Made by a program: the position numbers and the translations under genes
The notes under the pieces: generated by a model
The model's database searches: none
What the model saw: only the letters and a program-made list of their open reading frames with translations
Told to the model about the DNA's origin: nothing
In this document: positions 23,185 through 31,746 of the stretch, one piece after another
Numbering within the stretch: the first letter of the stretch is position 1
How the letters are laid out: each line of letters begins with the position of its first letter
Assembly (NCBI GenBank): GCA_019637915.1
Contig: JAHBUV010000001.1
Location: 496,001 to 560,000 of the forward strand
Reading direction: 5' to 3'
DNA length: 64,000 bases
Source of the DNA: Pseudobdellovibrionaceae bacterium
Lineage (GTDB): Bacteria > Bdellovibrionota > Bdellovibrionia > Bdellovibrionales > Bdellovibrionaceae

Positions 23185-24663
23185 GTGAGATACATTACTA
23201 AATCAAGATTAATCCAGTTTCTTCAATGCGGAAAATTGGGTTTTATCTCCCATCACCAACCTAAAGAACTTCCTACTCCTGATCTAGCCACGCAACGGGT
23301 GTTTAAACAAGGTCATGTGGTTGGGTTTGAAGCCCAGAAGCAATATCCCGATGGGATTATGATTAAGGCTCCCGCTTTCAAGATGGAAGAGGCCCTTAAA
23401 GAAACCCAAACATTGTTATCCGAGAATAAGACCCTGTTTGAAGCGACTTTTGCTTTTGAGGGCGTTTTGGTACGGGTAGATATTCTTAATCCAGTAGAAG
23501 GTGGATGGGAAATTATAGAGGTTAAATCCTCTACTGAAGTTAAAGACGAACACATTAATGATGTGGCTATTCAAAACTGGGTGCTTTCTAATTGCGGTCT
23601 TACAATTAAAAAATGCTCGGTGATGACCATTAATTCTAAAGTTACTAAGGGTGAGAATATTTTTAATCTATTCTCCGTCGGCGAAGTTACTCACACCATG
23701 TTCTCGCAAGTAGAGATTTTAGTTAACCGCTACAAGACTATCTTGAGTAAAGAGAAAGCTCCGCAAGTTGATATTGGTAAACATTGTTCTAATCCTTACG
23801 ATTGTCCTTTGTGGGAAAAATGTAAGGCGGAAAAGAAGCTTCCTAAAGTTAGTGTTCTGGATATTCCTAATCACAAGAAAAAATGGTTCCACTACGAAAC
23901 GGGGAAAGTAGCTCTAACGGATTTGATAAATGAAAAGTGGTCGCCAACTCAATTCCGAATGATTGTTTCTCATTTGGAGGGGAAGTTAATTAGTGATTTA
24001 GATGTCGTCAGTAACTTCCTATCCCAACTTCAATACCCACTTTACTACCTGGACTTTGAGACAGAACAAAAGGCCGTGCCCCGTTTGATGAAGACCAGAC
24101 CTTATCAACAAGTGGTCTTTCAGTATTCGCTCCATATTGAGCAAGAAGACGGGGCTATTGAGTGGGTAGACTATCTGGCCAATGATGAGTCAGACCCTCG
24201 GGAAACGGTCATTAAGGGCCTTTTAGCGAACCTTGGCACTGAAGGGAGTATTATCAGCTATAACGCTCCCTTTGAGGTCTCCCGCATTCGTGAAATGGCT
24301 AAGGACTTCCCCCAGTATCGTGATGGATTATTGGCGCTCTTAGACCGTTTCATTGACCCTTTAACTTGTTTTCGGGAAGGGGTTTATCATCCGGCCTTTC
24401 AAGGTTCCTTTAGTATCAAGTCCGTGGCCCCAGCTCTTTTAGGTGAAAAGGCCAGTTACTTAAACTTGGAAGTTCAAGACGGGATTATGGCACAGGAGTA
24501 TTTTGACCAAATTTTATCTGAAAAAGATGAAGTGAAAAAACAGGGTCTTATTTCGGCTCTTAGAAAGTATTGTCGTCAGGATACTTATTTGATGGTTCTT
24601 CTAATGGATTGGCTCCGTGCGGTTATTAAAACTAAATCTGGGATGTTCTCCGCGATTTCATAA
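23185..24663 (+). CDS. DUF2779-type dual nuclease
   Basis: 492 residues with a GTG start. The N-terminal third has a PD-(D/E)xK core (LVRVDILNP...WEIIEVKSS) and a Cys cluster (CSNPYDCPLWEKC) as in Cas4/AddB-like nucleases. The C-terminal half has RNase-H-like exonuclease motifs: YYLDFET near 290 and YCRQDTYLM near 468. This pairing is typical of proteins with the DUF2779 domain. It may process DNA ends or degrade foreign DNA. Two copies of the TAAGACCCTG word lie inside it. Confidence 0.65.
   Translation: MRYITKSRLIQFLQCGKLGFISHHQPKELPTPDLATQRVFKQGHVVGFEAQKQYPDGIMIKAPAFKMEEALKETQTLLSENKTLFEATFAFEGVLVRVDILNPVEGGWEIIEVKSSTEVKDEHINDVAIQNWVLSNCGLTIKKCSVMTINSKVTKGENIFNLFSVGEVTHTMFSQVEILVNRYKTILSKEKAPQVDIGKHCSNPYDCPLWEKCKAEKKLPKVSVLDIPNHKKKWFHYETGKVALTDLINEKWSPTQFRMIVSHLEGKLISDLDVVSNFLSQLQYPLYYLDFETEQKAVPRLMKTRPYQQVVFQYSLHIEQEDGAIEWVDYLANDESDPRETVIKGLLANLGTEGSIISYNAPFEVSRIREMAKDFPQYRDGLLALLDRFIDPLTCFREGVYHPAFQGSFSIKSVAPALLGEKASYLNLEVQDGIMAQEYFDQILSEKDEVKKQGLISALRKYCRQDTYLMVLLMDWLRAVIKTKSGMFSAIS
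23427..23440 (+). repeat. TAAGACCCTGTTT word, copy 4 (inside a gene)
   Basis: TAAGACCCTGTTTG inside the DUF2779-type gene. Confidence 0.6.
24535..24550 (-). repeat. TAAGACCCTGTTTTTT word, copy 5 (inside a gene)
   Basis: AAAAAACAGGGTCTTA on the plus strand; encodes K-K-Q-G-L. Confidence 0.7.
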
Positions 24664-24665
24664 AA

Positions 24666-24674
24666 GGGGTATCT
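24666..24674 (+). promoter_or_regulatory. Possible element promoter motif, leaderless spacing
   Basis: GGGGTATCT, first base 15 bases before the ATG at 24681. The AAAAGGGG could also act as a distant ribosome site. Confidence 0.4.
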
Positions 24675-24680
24675 TTAGAT

Positions 24681-25094
24681 ATGAATAAGAAGCCAAATTA
24701 TCACTATAGACCACTCCGCCCCCTAAAGTTTTACGAAGACTTTCTAAAAATTGATACGAAACAATTCGCTGGGAAAAGTGGAGTTTTCGGAATAGGTCTG
24801 GAGAATATCACTTTAATGCAAAAAGTTGTCGTTCAGCACATTAAAGACACTCTTCCTGAGTGGGAGAGTTATTCACCAGAACTACTTAGAGTAATAGAGC
24901 TTAACTTTAGAACAGCACTTCTTGTAGAGGCTTGGGGAAAAACAAAACACACGGTCGTATTAACTTTTATAAATGATACGATTGGTTCTTTCTCAACTAA
25001 AGCTGTAATTAAAGAACCGAATATTTTTGATTTAGAGTTCTTAAGGGAGATGGCGATTCTTCAGCACGAAGCTTGGCCGAAATTAGCCAGCTAA
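24681..25094 (+). CDS. Unknown protein
   Basis: 137 residues with a basic N terminus and a mixed alpha/beta body; no signal or membrane segment. It overlaps the 3' end of the opposite gene by 12 bases. No family recognised. Confidence 0.55.
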   Translation: MNKKPNYHYRPLRPLKFYEDFLKIDTKQFAGKSGVFGIGLENITLMQKVVVQHIKDTLPEWESYSPELLRVIELNFRTALLVEAWGKTKHTVVLTFINDTIGSFSTKAVIKEPNIFDLEFLREMAILQHEAWPKLAS

Positions 25095-25673
25095 CATTTC
25101 TTCGTATCGTTCGTGAAAACGATTAATTACTCCAACTTTATACTTCTTGTAAGCCCCTGATGAAATACTTGTTGCCACGAGTTTACGGAAATACGCCTTC
25201 AAGTATGTCACAGTGAATTTTTCTTTATTGGCATCAGTTTCCTGGAGTCCTTGTTCTTTCAAGCTATTGAAGGTCATTTTCATATTCAAAAAGTCTTGTT
25301 TATGATTTTGAGTGTAACAATCGTAAATACTTTTAAATTGAGCTTGTATCACAGACTCTAACAGATTTGGTAAGTTGGAAATCTTGTAATTCAAATCACC
25401 TATGGTGAGAGATATAACACTTCTCATTGCCATAATCTGATTGTGTTGATCCTTAAACTCAGGGTCCATTGCTTCAATATCACCCTGGTGCGCTAAAATG
25501 TAACTATCCAAAGATGTTTTTAAAGCCTCTACTTGAGTGCAAGTAAATTCATCTTCAAATATTCGGTTTAGTTCTTGAAAGTTACGACCACCATTTCTTA
25601 GATAAACACCCAAGCTATTTCCTGCCATCAACTCAATCTCGTTAAAAATTTCTTTTATTCTTTTGGTATCCAT
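25083..25673 (-). CDS. Unknown helical protein next to the fliMN operon
   Basis: 196 residues, predicted almost entirely helical (for example DLNYKISNLPNLLESVIQAQF). It reads away from the fliM operon, with GGAGAC ribosome site and a CCATTTA box 25-30 bases upstream. No family recognised. Its position could make it a regulator or partner of the switch proteins, but that is only positional. Confidence 0.55.
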   Translation of the reverse strand: MDTKRIKEIFNEIELMAGNSLGVYLRNGGRNFQELNRIFEDEFTCTQVEALKTSLDSYILAHQGDIEAMDPEFKDQHNQIMAMRSVISLTIGDLNYKISNLPNLLESVIQAQFKSIYDCYTQNHKQDFLNMKMTFNSLKEQGLQETDANKEKFTVTYLKAYFRKLVATSISSGAYKKYKVGVINRFHERYEEMLAG

Positions 25674-25791
25674 AAAGTCTCCTTAGGGGAGTAAATGGAT
25701 TTCAAATATTAAATTTAGTATATTTTAATGTATCAGACGAAATGCCGACCTATTAGATTTGGCTCTCATTCCATTTAGTTACTGATGAATT

Positions 25792-25819
25792 CTAAGAATC
25801 CATCAAAAAACCGGTATCA
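25792..25819 (+). promoter_or_regulatory. Bipartite element promoter of the switch operon
   Basis: CTAAG (25792-25796), 14 bases, CCGGTATCA (25811-25819); AGAGG ribosome site before the fliM start. Confidence 0.65.
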
Positions 25820-25835
25820 ATATATAGAGGATTTT

Positions 25836-26819
25836 ATGAATCAAGTTTTATCACAAAGTGAAGTGGATGCCTTATTGGCCGCCGTGGCTGAAGGGGAGCT
25901 TAAACAAGGAAAGCCTATGAAAAGAGAAAAAGACAATATCGTTCCCTACGACCTAACCAGTCAGGACAGACTCATTCGCGGACGACTACCGCAATTAGAC
26001 GTTATCTATGAAAGGTTAATGCGTTTATTTCGGGTCAGCTTAAGTAATCGCCTTCGTTCCATAGCCTCTGTTTGTATGACTTCAACAGAGTTTCTTAAGT
26101 TCGGTGAGTTCATCAACACATTACCAATTCCAACGATAATGACGGTAATTAGAGTTGAAGGTCTTCGCGGACCTTTTCTTTTGGTGACTCAAAGTAAACT
26201 GGCCTACGGGATTATTGATAAAATATTTGGTGGTGGTGGACGACCTTTTACGAAAATTGAAGGTAAGGAATTTACCAAGATTGAATTGTCCACGGTCAGA
26301 GAAATTGAAGATATCTTTATCAAAGATTTGAATCAGGCTTGGGAGAGTGTTTTTGATATTAAAGGCCAAACCTTCAGAACAGAAGTTAATCCCCAGTTCG
26401 TTGGTATTTGCCCACCAACTGATATTGTAATAGCGACCACCTTTGAGGTGGAATTAGAGAACCAAAGCGGCGTTATCACCCTCGTAGTCCCATATGGAAC
26501 TATTGAACCCATCAAAGAAAAATTATCCAATTGGTTTCAAATTTCCGACGCTGATAGCTCTTCGGCTGAAAAAGTTAAAGACGTTGCCCAATCAAATCTA
26601 CTGGCAACCAAAGCAGACTTAACAGTGATGTTAGGTCAAGTAGAAGTCCCTATCTCTACCTTGAGAAATCTAAAAGTAGGGGACGAATTGGTATTAAGCC
26701 AAAACGCTAATGACCCAATCGGTGGTTTTATTGATGGGAAAAAAGTTTTGGGCCTGAAGTATGAAATTTCGCCGAATAAAAGCCAAACAATCAAATTAAC
26801 CGTAATGGGAGGAAAATAG
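25836..26819 (+). CDS. fliM: Flagellar motor switch protein FliM
   Basis: 327 residues from the ATG at 25836; an in-frame ATG 17 codons earlier overlaps the promoter. The N-terminal peptide MNQVLSQSEVDALLAAV is the CheY-binding segment. The middle domain includes the conserved GGGGRPF (132-138) region of the FliG-binding face, and the last 75 residues form the FliN-like (SpoA) domain. Length is normal. In the motor it bridges FliG and FliN in the C ring and receives phospho-CheY. First gene of a four-gene operon; fliN starts one base after its stop. Confidence 0.93.
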   Translation: MNQVLSQSEVDALLAAVAEGELKQGKPMKREKDNIVPYDLTSQDRLIRGRLPQLDVIYERLMRLFRVSLSNRLRSIASVCMTSTEFLKFGEFINTLPIPTIMTVIRVEGLRGPFLLVTQSKLAYGIIDKIFGGGGRPFTKIEGKEFTKIELSTVREIEDIFIKDLNQAWESVFDIKGQTFRTEVNPQFVGICPPTDIVIATTFEVELENQSGVITLVVPYGTIEPIKEKLSNWFQISDADSSSAEKVKDVAQSNLLATKADLTVMLGQVEVPISTLRNLKVGDELVLSQNANDPIGGFIDGKKVLGLKYEISPNKSQTIKLTVMGGK

Positions 26820-26820
26820 T

Positions 26821-27078
26821 ATGAGTGAGAAAAATAAGGTTATCGCCAAAGAAGAGTTAGATAAGGTCCGAGTGTTAGCATCAGTAGAAGTTGGTCGTAG
26901 AAAAATCTCTGTTGGAGAACTGGCTGATTTATCTAAAGGTTCAGTTTTAGAACTAGACCGTTTAGCCGGGGAACCTTTGGATCTCTTTATCGGTGAGACA
27001 CTATTTGCCAAAGGTGAAGTAGTAGTTATCAACGAGAAGTTCGGAATTCGTATCACAGACATTATTAAAGGCGGGTAA
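26821..27078 (+). CDS. fliN: Flagellar motor switch protein FliN
   Basis: 85 residues comprising only the SpoA domain: VLASVEVGRRKISVGELADL, then GSVLELDRLAGEPLDLFIG and a final GEVVVINEKFGIRITDI. This is a compact FliN without a long N-terminal extension. FliN forms the base of the C ring with FliM and also helps dock export substrates. The next gene starts two bases after the stop. Confidence 0.92.
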   Translation: MSEKNKVIAKEELDKVRVLASVEVGRRKISVGELADLSKGSVLELDRLAGEPLDLFIGETLFAKGEVVVINEKFGIRITDIIKGG

Positions 27079-27079
27079 A

Positions 27080-28273
27080 GTGAACTCTAAACTATCTCCT
27101 CCATTGCTTAGGAATATTCCTGAAAGAGACTTGGCTAATTTTTTAGTCAACGAACACCCTCAGGTTATTGCCGTTATTCTTGCTCTATTAGAAGTAGAAA
27201 AACGCGGTCAGGTCTTAAAAAGACTTCCTGAAGAACTTCAAGCTGAAGCTATGATGCGTTTTGCTAACTTAGAATCCGTTGAGAAACCTTTGTTAGAAAA
27301 GGTTTGTTCTATATTAGAAAATGAACTCTATCAAAATCCCCATAATCTAGTTGATCTTGGTGGGGTCGTTAAGGTCGCTGAAACTCTTAACGGGCTAGAT
27401 AAGATGACCGAAAAAAGTATTATCTCCCGTATTGAAAGTCGTGATGTTCCTTTAGCTGACGAAATCAAAATGCTAATGTTCGTTTATGAAGACTTAATTC
27501 GTATTGATGTGCGCGGATTAAAGGTAATTTTCAATGAAGTCAGTAGGGAGACACTAATTGTTGCTCTTAAGACTACCCCAGAGATTCTAAAAACCAAAAT
27601 CCTAAGCTGTTTCTCTAATAGAGATAAGCAATGTATTGAGTCTGATTACAATGTTTTGGGTGTGGTTCGTTTGTGTGATGTTGAAACGGCTCAACAGACT
27701 ATTCTGAATACCGCTAAGCGATTAGAGGCGGAGGGTAAGATTTATTACGGTAGAGGTGGAGTAGAAGACCTTATCGTGGGCGGAGAACCGCTCCTAAGTC
27801 CTGACCTTGAGTCTTTATCAGAATTAGTTTTAGATGAAAAAATTAAAGAAGAAAGAAGTCGTCTAGCTGAATATGAAATTGTTCAGAACGACCTTCAAGA
27901 TTTGATGAAATACAAGAATGGTGTAGCGAAACTAATTCGTGAACATCCGCATTGCTTATCAAGCTTAACTGAAGCGGAAAGAAAACAGTATTCGGTAGCC
28001 CAATCCGATTCCGCAAGAGACATTAAATTCGTTCCCACAATTGACTCAGTAGAGGTTAAAACTAAAGCCGATAAAATTGAATATCTTAAAGCTCTACAAA
28101 AACAACTTGGTTTTTATGAGTTCGCTGAGGATGATATTGCGGACTTGAATTCTTATCGTGATTTATGGGTGAAACTGAATTCTCTAATTCAGACAGAGAC
28201 TCCCTCAGAAGAGAAAAGTCTTCTCCGCGAATTTGAAGAGTTTGTTAGAAGAAGTGGACATAAGAAATCATAG
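27080..28273 (+). CDS. FliG-like protein without N domain, with repeat extension
   Basis: 397 residues with a GTG start. Residues 10-235 match the FliG middle and C domains (EHPQV at 25-29 for FliM, GG near 95). The FliF-binding N domain of about 100 residues is absent. The torque helix reads CFSNRDKQCIESDYN, keeping the arginine and one of two acidic residues. From about 240 to 397 an extension holds two related helical repeats (EYEIVQNDLQDL and FYEFAEDDIADL), which recur in the next gene. It could be an altered rotor subunit that binds FliM but reaches a different partner through the extension. Confidence 0.85.
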   Translation: MNSKLSPPLLRNIPERDLANFLVNEHPQVIAVILALLEVEKRGQVLKRLPEELQAEAMMRFANLESVEKPLLEKVCSILENELYQNPHNLVDLGGVVKVAETLNGLDKMTEKSIISRIESRDVPLADEIKMLMFVYEDLIRIDVRGLKVIFNEVSRETLIVALKTTPEILKTKILSCFSNRDKQCIESDYNVLGVVRLCDVETAQQTILNTAKRLEAEGKIYYGRGGVEDLIVGGEPLLSPDLESLSELVLDEKIKEERSRLAEYEIVQNDLQDLMKYKNGVAKLIREHPHCLSSLTEAERKQYSVAQSDSARDIKFVPTIDSVEVKTKADKIEYLKALQKQLGFYEFAEDDIADLNSYRDLWVKLNSLIQTETPSEEKSLLREFEEFVRRSGHKKS

Positions 28274-28298
28274 TAGGCCACCCTTTATAAATTAGTCC

Positions 28299-28318
28299 TA
28301 AGACCCTGTTTTTACCTG
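28299..28318 (+). repeat. TAAGACCCTGTTTTT word, copy 6
   Basis: TAAGACCCTGTTTTTACCTG, identical over 20 bases to copy 1. Confidence 0.75.
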
Positions 28319-28321
28319 TGC

Positions 28322-28338
28322 TATAATTTGAGGTATCA
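28322..28338 (+). promoter_or_regulatory. TATAAT box overlapping a GGTATCA motif
   Basis: TATAAT at 28322-28327 and GAGGTATCA at 28330-28338, before the gene at 28359. It may combine a standard -10 with a weak element motif. Confidence 0.35.
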
Positions 28339-28358
28339 TTAGGTATAGGAAAAAGGGT

Positions 28359-28730
28359 ATGAGTTCTAATCTTGATAAAAATATTATTCTCTTAAAAGGA
28401 ACCTTAGAGGAATACGCTATCTTTGATAGTGACTTAATTTCCTTAGCCCGAAAGAAACAAGAAATATTAGGCTATGTGACCAGTCTTGGAAAAGACTTAG
28501 CAAGGGTTCTAACTCCCGATGAATTAGTCACCGTTCTCAAAATCAAACCGACTCAGGTTCCCGTAAAAGAGCCATTGATTATTCCATCGAATGAAGAAGA
28601 AAAGATTCAGCTCTTTGTTCAATTAAAAGCGCGGGTAGAGGCTTATCAAGAGTTTTCCGACGATTTAGCCGAACTTTCAGTCATCTCTAAAATTCACACG
28701 AAGCTAAAGCAAGTTTGTATCGCCAACTAA
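28359..28730 (+). CDS. Helical repeat protein related to the FliG-like extension
   Basis: 123 residues with two copies of the helical repeat seen in the C-terminal extension of the preceding FliG-like protein (EEYAIFDSDLISLA and EAYQEFSDDLAELS). It therefore is probably a binding partner or competitor for the same site. It has its own promoter candidate 85 bases after the FliG-like gene. The family is otherwise unknown. Confidence 0.6.
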   Translation: MSSNLDKNIILLKGTLEEYAIFDSDLISLARKKQEILGYVTSLGKDLARVLTPDELVTVLKIKPTQVPVKEPLIIPSNEEEKIQLFVQLKARVEAYQEFSDDLAELSVISKIHTKLKQVCIAN

Positions 28731-28774
28731 CCACCCATTATAAATTAACTCTCAAGAATTATTAATATTCGTGC

Positions 28775-28780
28775 TATACT
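28775..28780 (+). promoter_or_regulatory. TATACT -10 box, near-leaderless
   Basis: TATACT ends 10 bases before the ATG at 28791, which has no ribosome site. Confidence 0.4.
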
Positions 28781-28790
28781 TCTATGTATC

Positions 28791-29210
28791 ATGCCGAATT
28801 ATCAACGACTCCTATTCGTATATGGTTCGTTAAAGCGAGGACACTCTAATCACGACCGCATGACGCGTTATGGTGGGGTTTTCTTAGGCTCCGTAGAGAC
28901 CGTAGAAGGCTATGAGTTGCGTTTTCTACACCGAGGCATGGCTGGTGTAGCCACGATGACCAGAGCCCATTCTGGGACGGTTATAGGCGAACTTTATAGG
29001 GTTCCTGACATTAGACCCCTGAATGTCTTTGAAGGGCATCCTCATTATTACCGACTGGAACCAATAATTATTAAAAATGAGAATAATCAGACCAAAAAGG
29101 TGTGGGCCTATATCTTCCAAGAACTGACAAGTCTCAACGCTCGGGACTCTTCCTTGATTGTTGATGGATATTATCGGGAGCGGGATTGGATTTTTACTCG
29201 GAAAGGTTAG
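28791..29210 (+). CDS. Gamma-glutamylcyclotransferase-like (AIG2/GGCT) protein
   Basis: 139 residues opening LFVYGSLKRGHSNHDRM, the substrate-binding signature of the AIG2/GGCT fold, then VIGELYRVPDIRPLNVFEGH, also typical (the Glu of FEGH is the likely catalytic acid). Members cyclise gamma-glutamyl amines or peptides; the substrate here is unknown. It lies between the switch operon and the MoxR operon. No signal peptide, so cytoplasmic. Confidence 0.8.
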   Translation: MPNYQRLLFVYGSLKRGHSNHDRMTRYGGVFLGSVETVEGYELRFLHRGMAGVATMTRAHSGTVIGELYRVPDIRPLNVFEGHPHYYRLEPIIIKNENNQTKKVWAYIFQELTSLNARDSSLIVDGYYRERDWIFTRKG

Positions 29211-29236
29211 TGGTTTTTCAATAATGATCTATTTTC

Positions 29237-29245
29237 CCGGTATCA
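29237..29245 (+). promoter_or_regulatory. Element promoter motif, leaderless spacing
   Basis: CCGGTATCA, first base 15 bases before the ATG of the MoxR-type gene. Confidence 0.6.
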
Positions 29246-29251
29246 GGATGT

Positions 29252-30391
29252 ATGGCAAAGACAAACAACACCGCAATCAAACTTCCAATTGACCAACTTA
29301 AAGAACTTATTATGGTCAAATTTAAACAAATGATCGCTAACCCCGAGATTAAAGTTCGTCCTATCTACATCGAAGGACACGCGGGGATTGGTAAGACACA
29401 AATCGTTCAGCAAGCCGCAAAGGAATTAACGGAAGAATTAAAGGTCCAACTCGGTGGAAAACCAGTTGAATGTCGCACAGTAAATCTTCAGTTTTGTGAG
29501 CGTCCCGATTTCATGGGTCTCGCCTTTGTTAATCCCAAGAATGAAACACAATTCGCGTCACCAATGCTTTTACCAAAAGAGGGTTTTGGTCTTTATTTCT
29601 TGGATGAAGCTAACCGCGTAGAATCAGAAATCCGTTCAGGTCTATTAACTCTTTTAGAAGACCGAAACGTGAACGGTCACAACATGGGTAAATATTGGTT
29701 ACCTATTTTAGCGGGCAACCCGTCTGAAACAGAAGCAGGAGAAGGAACGTATGAAGTTGGAGAGTTTGACTCCGCTTTAAAAGACCGTGTCGCTAAAGTG
29801 GTGATGGTCGGGGACATTATGAAAACCTTGGCTCACTTAGAACAAAAATATCCATCACATTTTTTAATTAATTATTTAAAATCTAATGTGGATTTTATTT
29901 CCTTCAAGGGTAACGGAATTAGTCCCCGGACATTTGAATACGCTATCAGGGCAACTTTGAACTACGACAAAATGGCTCCAGATTTAATTCAACGCATTTT
30001 GGGTTCAGAGCTTGGGGTGGAGGCGTCTCATAATATCATGCAAATGTTCAACTTGAGAGGAACGGCATCTTATCAACAAATCCGCACAGGAAACGTGGAC
30101 GCCTTTAAGTTCATTAAAGAGAACGCTAATCGTCACGACGTTATCACCGCTATCAATAGAGGATTTACGGCGGATGTATTCTCTCGTCACCAGAACAAGC
30201 AAAACTTCACGGTGGATGAGATTAAGTTCTTACGCATCTACATGAAGATGATTAAAGACGAATTCAAAGTTTCATTATTTAACGGGATTAACTCAAAAGA
30301 CACTGAGATTTGGTTTACTGAAACCTTCATCAAAGGAACTGAACTATACGACTTCGTGTTACGGGTCTTTAGCACTAAAAAGGTGGCCTAA
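29252..30391 (+). CDS. MoxR-type AAA+ ATPase
   Basis: 379 residues with Walker A GHAGIGKT (42-49) and Walker B YFLDEA (115-120), followed by a sensor segment LPILAGNPSE, as in MoxR/CbbQ/CobS-type ATPases. These act as chaperones that remodel or insert metals into partner complexes, usually together with a VWA protein. The VWA partner gene overlaps its stop by TAATG. Transcript probably leaderless. Such pairs are also known from large phages and plasmids. Confidence 0.85.
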   Translation: MAKTNNTAIKLPIDQLKELIMVKFKQMIANPEIKVRPIYIEGHAGIGKTQIVQQAAKELTEELKVQLGGKPVECRTVNLQFCERPDFMGLAFVNPKNETQFASPMLLPKEGFGLYFLDEANRVESEIRSGLLTLLEDRNVNGHNMGKYWLPILAGNPSETEAGEGTYEVGEFDSALKDRVAKVVMVGDIMKTLAHLEQKYPSHFLINYLKSNVDFISFKGNGISPRTFEYAIRATLNYDKMAPDLIQRILGSELGVEASHNIMQMFNLRGTASYQQIRTGNVDAFKFIKENANRHDVITAINRGFTADVFSRHQNKQNFTVDEIKFLRIYMKMIKDEFKVSLFNGINSKDTEIWFTETFIKGTELYDFVLRVFSTKKVA

Positions 30392-31746
30392 TGAGTACGC
30401 CTAGCTATCAAGAGCAATATGAGTTCTTATTTGCCAGAGCTATGAATGCTTTGATGGCTGAGGCCCCGTTTTACTATGCGGTCTTTCAACGGATTGATAG
30501 GTTCCATAGTGAGTATTTGGATTGTGCGGCCTGTGTAGGTTTTAACTCTCGTCAAAACCGAATTGAGATGTGGTTTAATCCTAAAATTCTTCACAAACTA
30601 CCTGAAGATGATTTTATTGCCGTGATTGAACATGAACTGCTTCACGTTTGTTTTAATCACTTGAACATTCAAAGAGAACAGAAGTTTGACCGCCATATTT
30701 ATAATATCGCCTGTGATTACATCATCAACGACAATATTCCCCGGATTGTAAAACAGTACCCGAAGTTAGAGCGGAAAGAGTATGCGGAGAAAAGTTTCTT
30801 TGGGAATACTTGCTTGGCTCCTCAATTAAGATGGATTCCCGAATTAAAGAACCGTCGTATTGCCGATATGACCTCTATTGAACTTTACAAAATTCTTTCT
30901 AAATTTACTAAAATTGTTCAACTCATTAAAACCACTGATGGTCACGTTTCTGGATTAGGCGAAGGTAAAGGTTTTGGTGAAGTAGAAGTGAATGTTAATT
31001 TACCGAATTTAGGTAAAGGGGAAAATGGGGAACCTATTCAAGGTAAAGGCGAAGGCGAAAAGTTCCCGTTGGAATCTCTTAACGAAGAGTCCCAGCAAAT
31101 TATTGATGAGATTTTAAAAGAAACCGCCCAAGAGTTTGAGCGCACAAAACAAAGTCTGGGGAGAATGTCTAACAGCTTGGAGATGAGAATTAAAGAACTC
31201 TCTAAGCCAGTGATTAACTATAAACTTCTCATTCAACGGTTTGCTACCGCTTCCGCTCGGGAGATTAAGAAGAATAAAACCTGGAGTCGTAGAAACCGTA
31301 AGTATCCTAACCAATCCAAAGGTAAGAAGAGAAAGATTAAACCTAAATTCTTAATCTGGGTTGATACGTCTGGCTCTATGTGGAGTCCCGAACTAATGGA
31401 CTGTATTAACTCAGAGATTAAGGGCTTGTGGGATATGAGCCGTAATATCTTCGTCGTTCTAGGGGACACCAAAGAGACTGGAAGAATTGATTTAAGCAAG
31501 GTGCAGAACTTTACCGCCGAAACTATTACCTTTATTGGTGGTGGTGGGACGAATTGTGATTGGATTTGGGCCGTAGCTAAAGAACTACGTGTGGATGGAA
31601 TCATTTGCCACACTGACGGCTACATCGGTCGGGTTACGCCACCTAATGAACACGGTATTAAAACTTTATTCGTTATCCACAATAACGGAGACGATGTTCC
31701 CGGATACGAGAACATTAGAATCCACAAAGGTGCGGTGATTGGATAA
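30391..31746 (+). CDS. VWA protein with metallopeptidase-like domain (COG3864 type)
   Basis: 451 residues. The N-terminal domain contains HELLH (81-85) followed by H90, a zinc-site pattern of the DUF2201-type putative metallopeptidase. The C-terminal domain is VWA-like with the MIDAS sequence DTSGSM near 324 and a Gly-rich loop (FIGGGGTNCDW). This is the expected partner of the upstream MoxR ATPase. Peptidase activity has not been shown for the family in general. The next gene starts at its stop. Confidence 0.8.
   Translation: MSTPSYQEQYEFLFARAMNALMAEAPFYYAVFQRIDRFHSEYLDCAACVGFNSRQNRIEMWFNPKILHKLPEDDFIAVIEHELLHVCFNHLNIQREQKFDRHIYNIACDYIINDNIPRIVKQYPKLERKEYAEKSFFGNTCLAPQLRWIPELKNRRIADMTSIELYKILSKFTKIVQLIKTTDGHVSGLGEGKGFGEVEVNVNLPNLGKGENGEPIQGKGEGEKFPLESLNEESQQIIDEILKETAQEFERTKQSLGRMSNSLEMRIKELSKPVINYKLLIQRFATASAREIKKNKTWSRRNRKYPNQSKGKKRKIKPKFLIWVDTSGSMWSPELMDCINSEIKGLWDMSRNIFVVLGDTKETGRIDLSKVQNFTAETITFIGGGGTNCDWIWAVAKELRVDGIICHTDGYIGRVTPPNEHGIKTLFVIHNNGDDVPGYENIRIHKGAVIG

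Noticed and set aside
25785-25835. Longer FliM start at 25785
   Set aside because: It spans the promoter motif, has no ribosome site, and adds residues before the conserved MNQVLSQ peptide.
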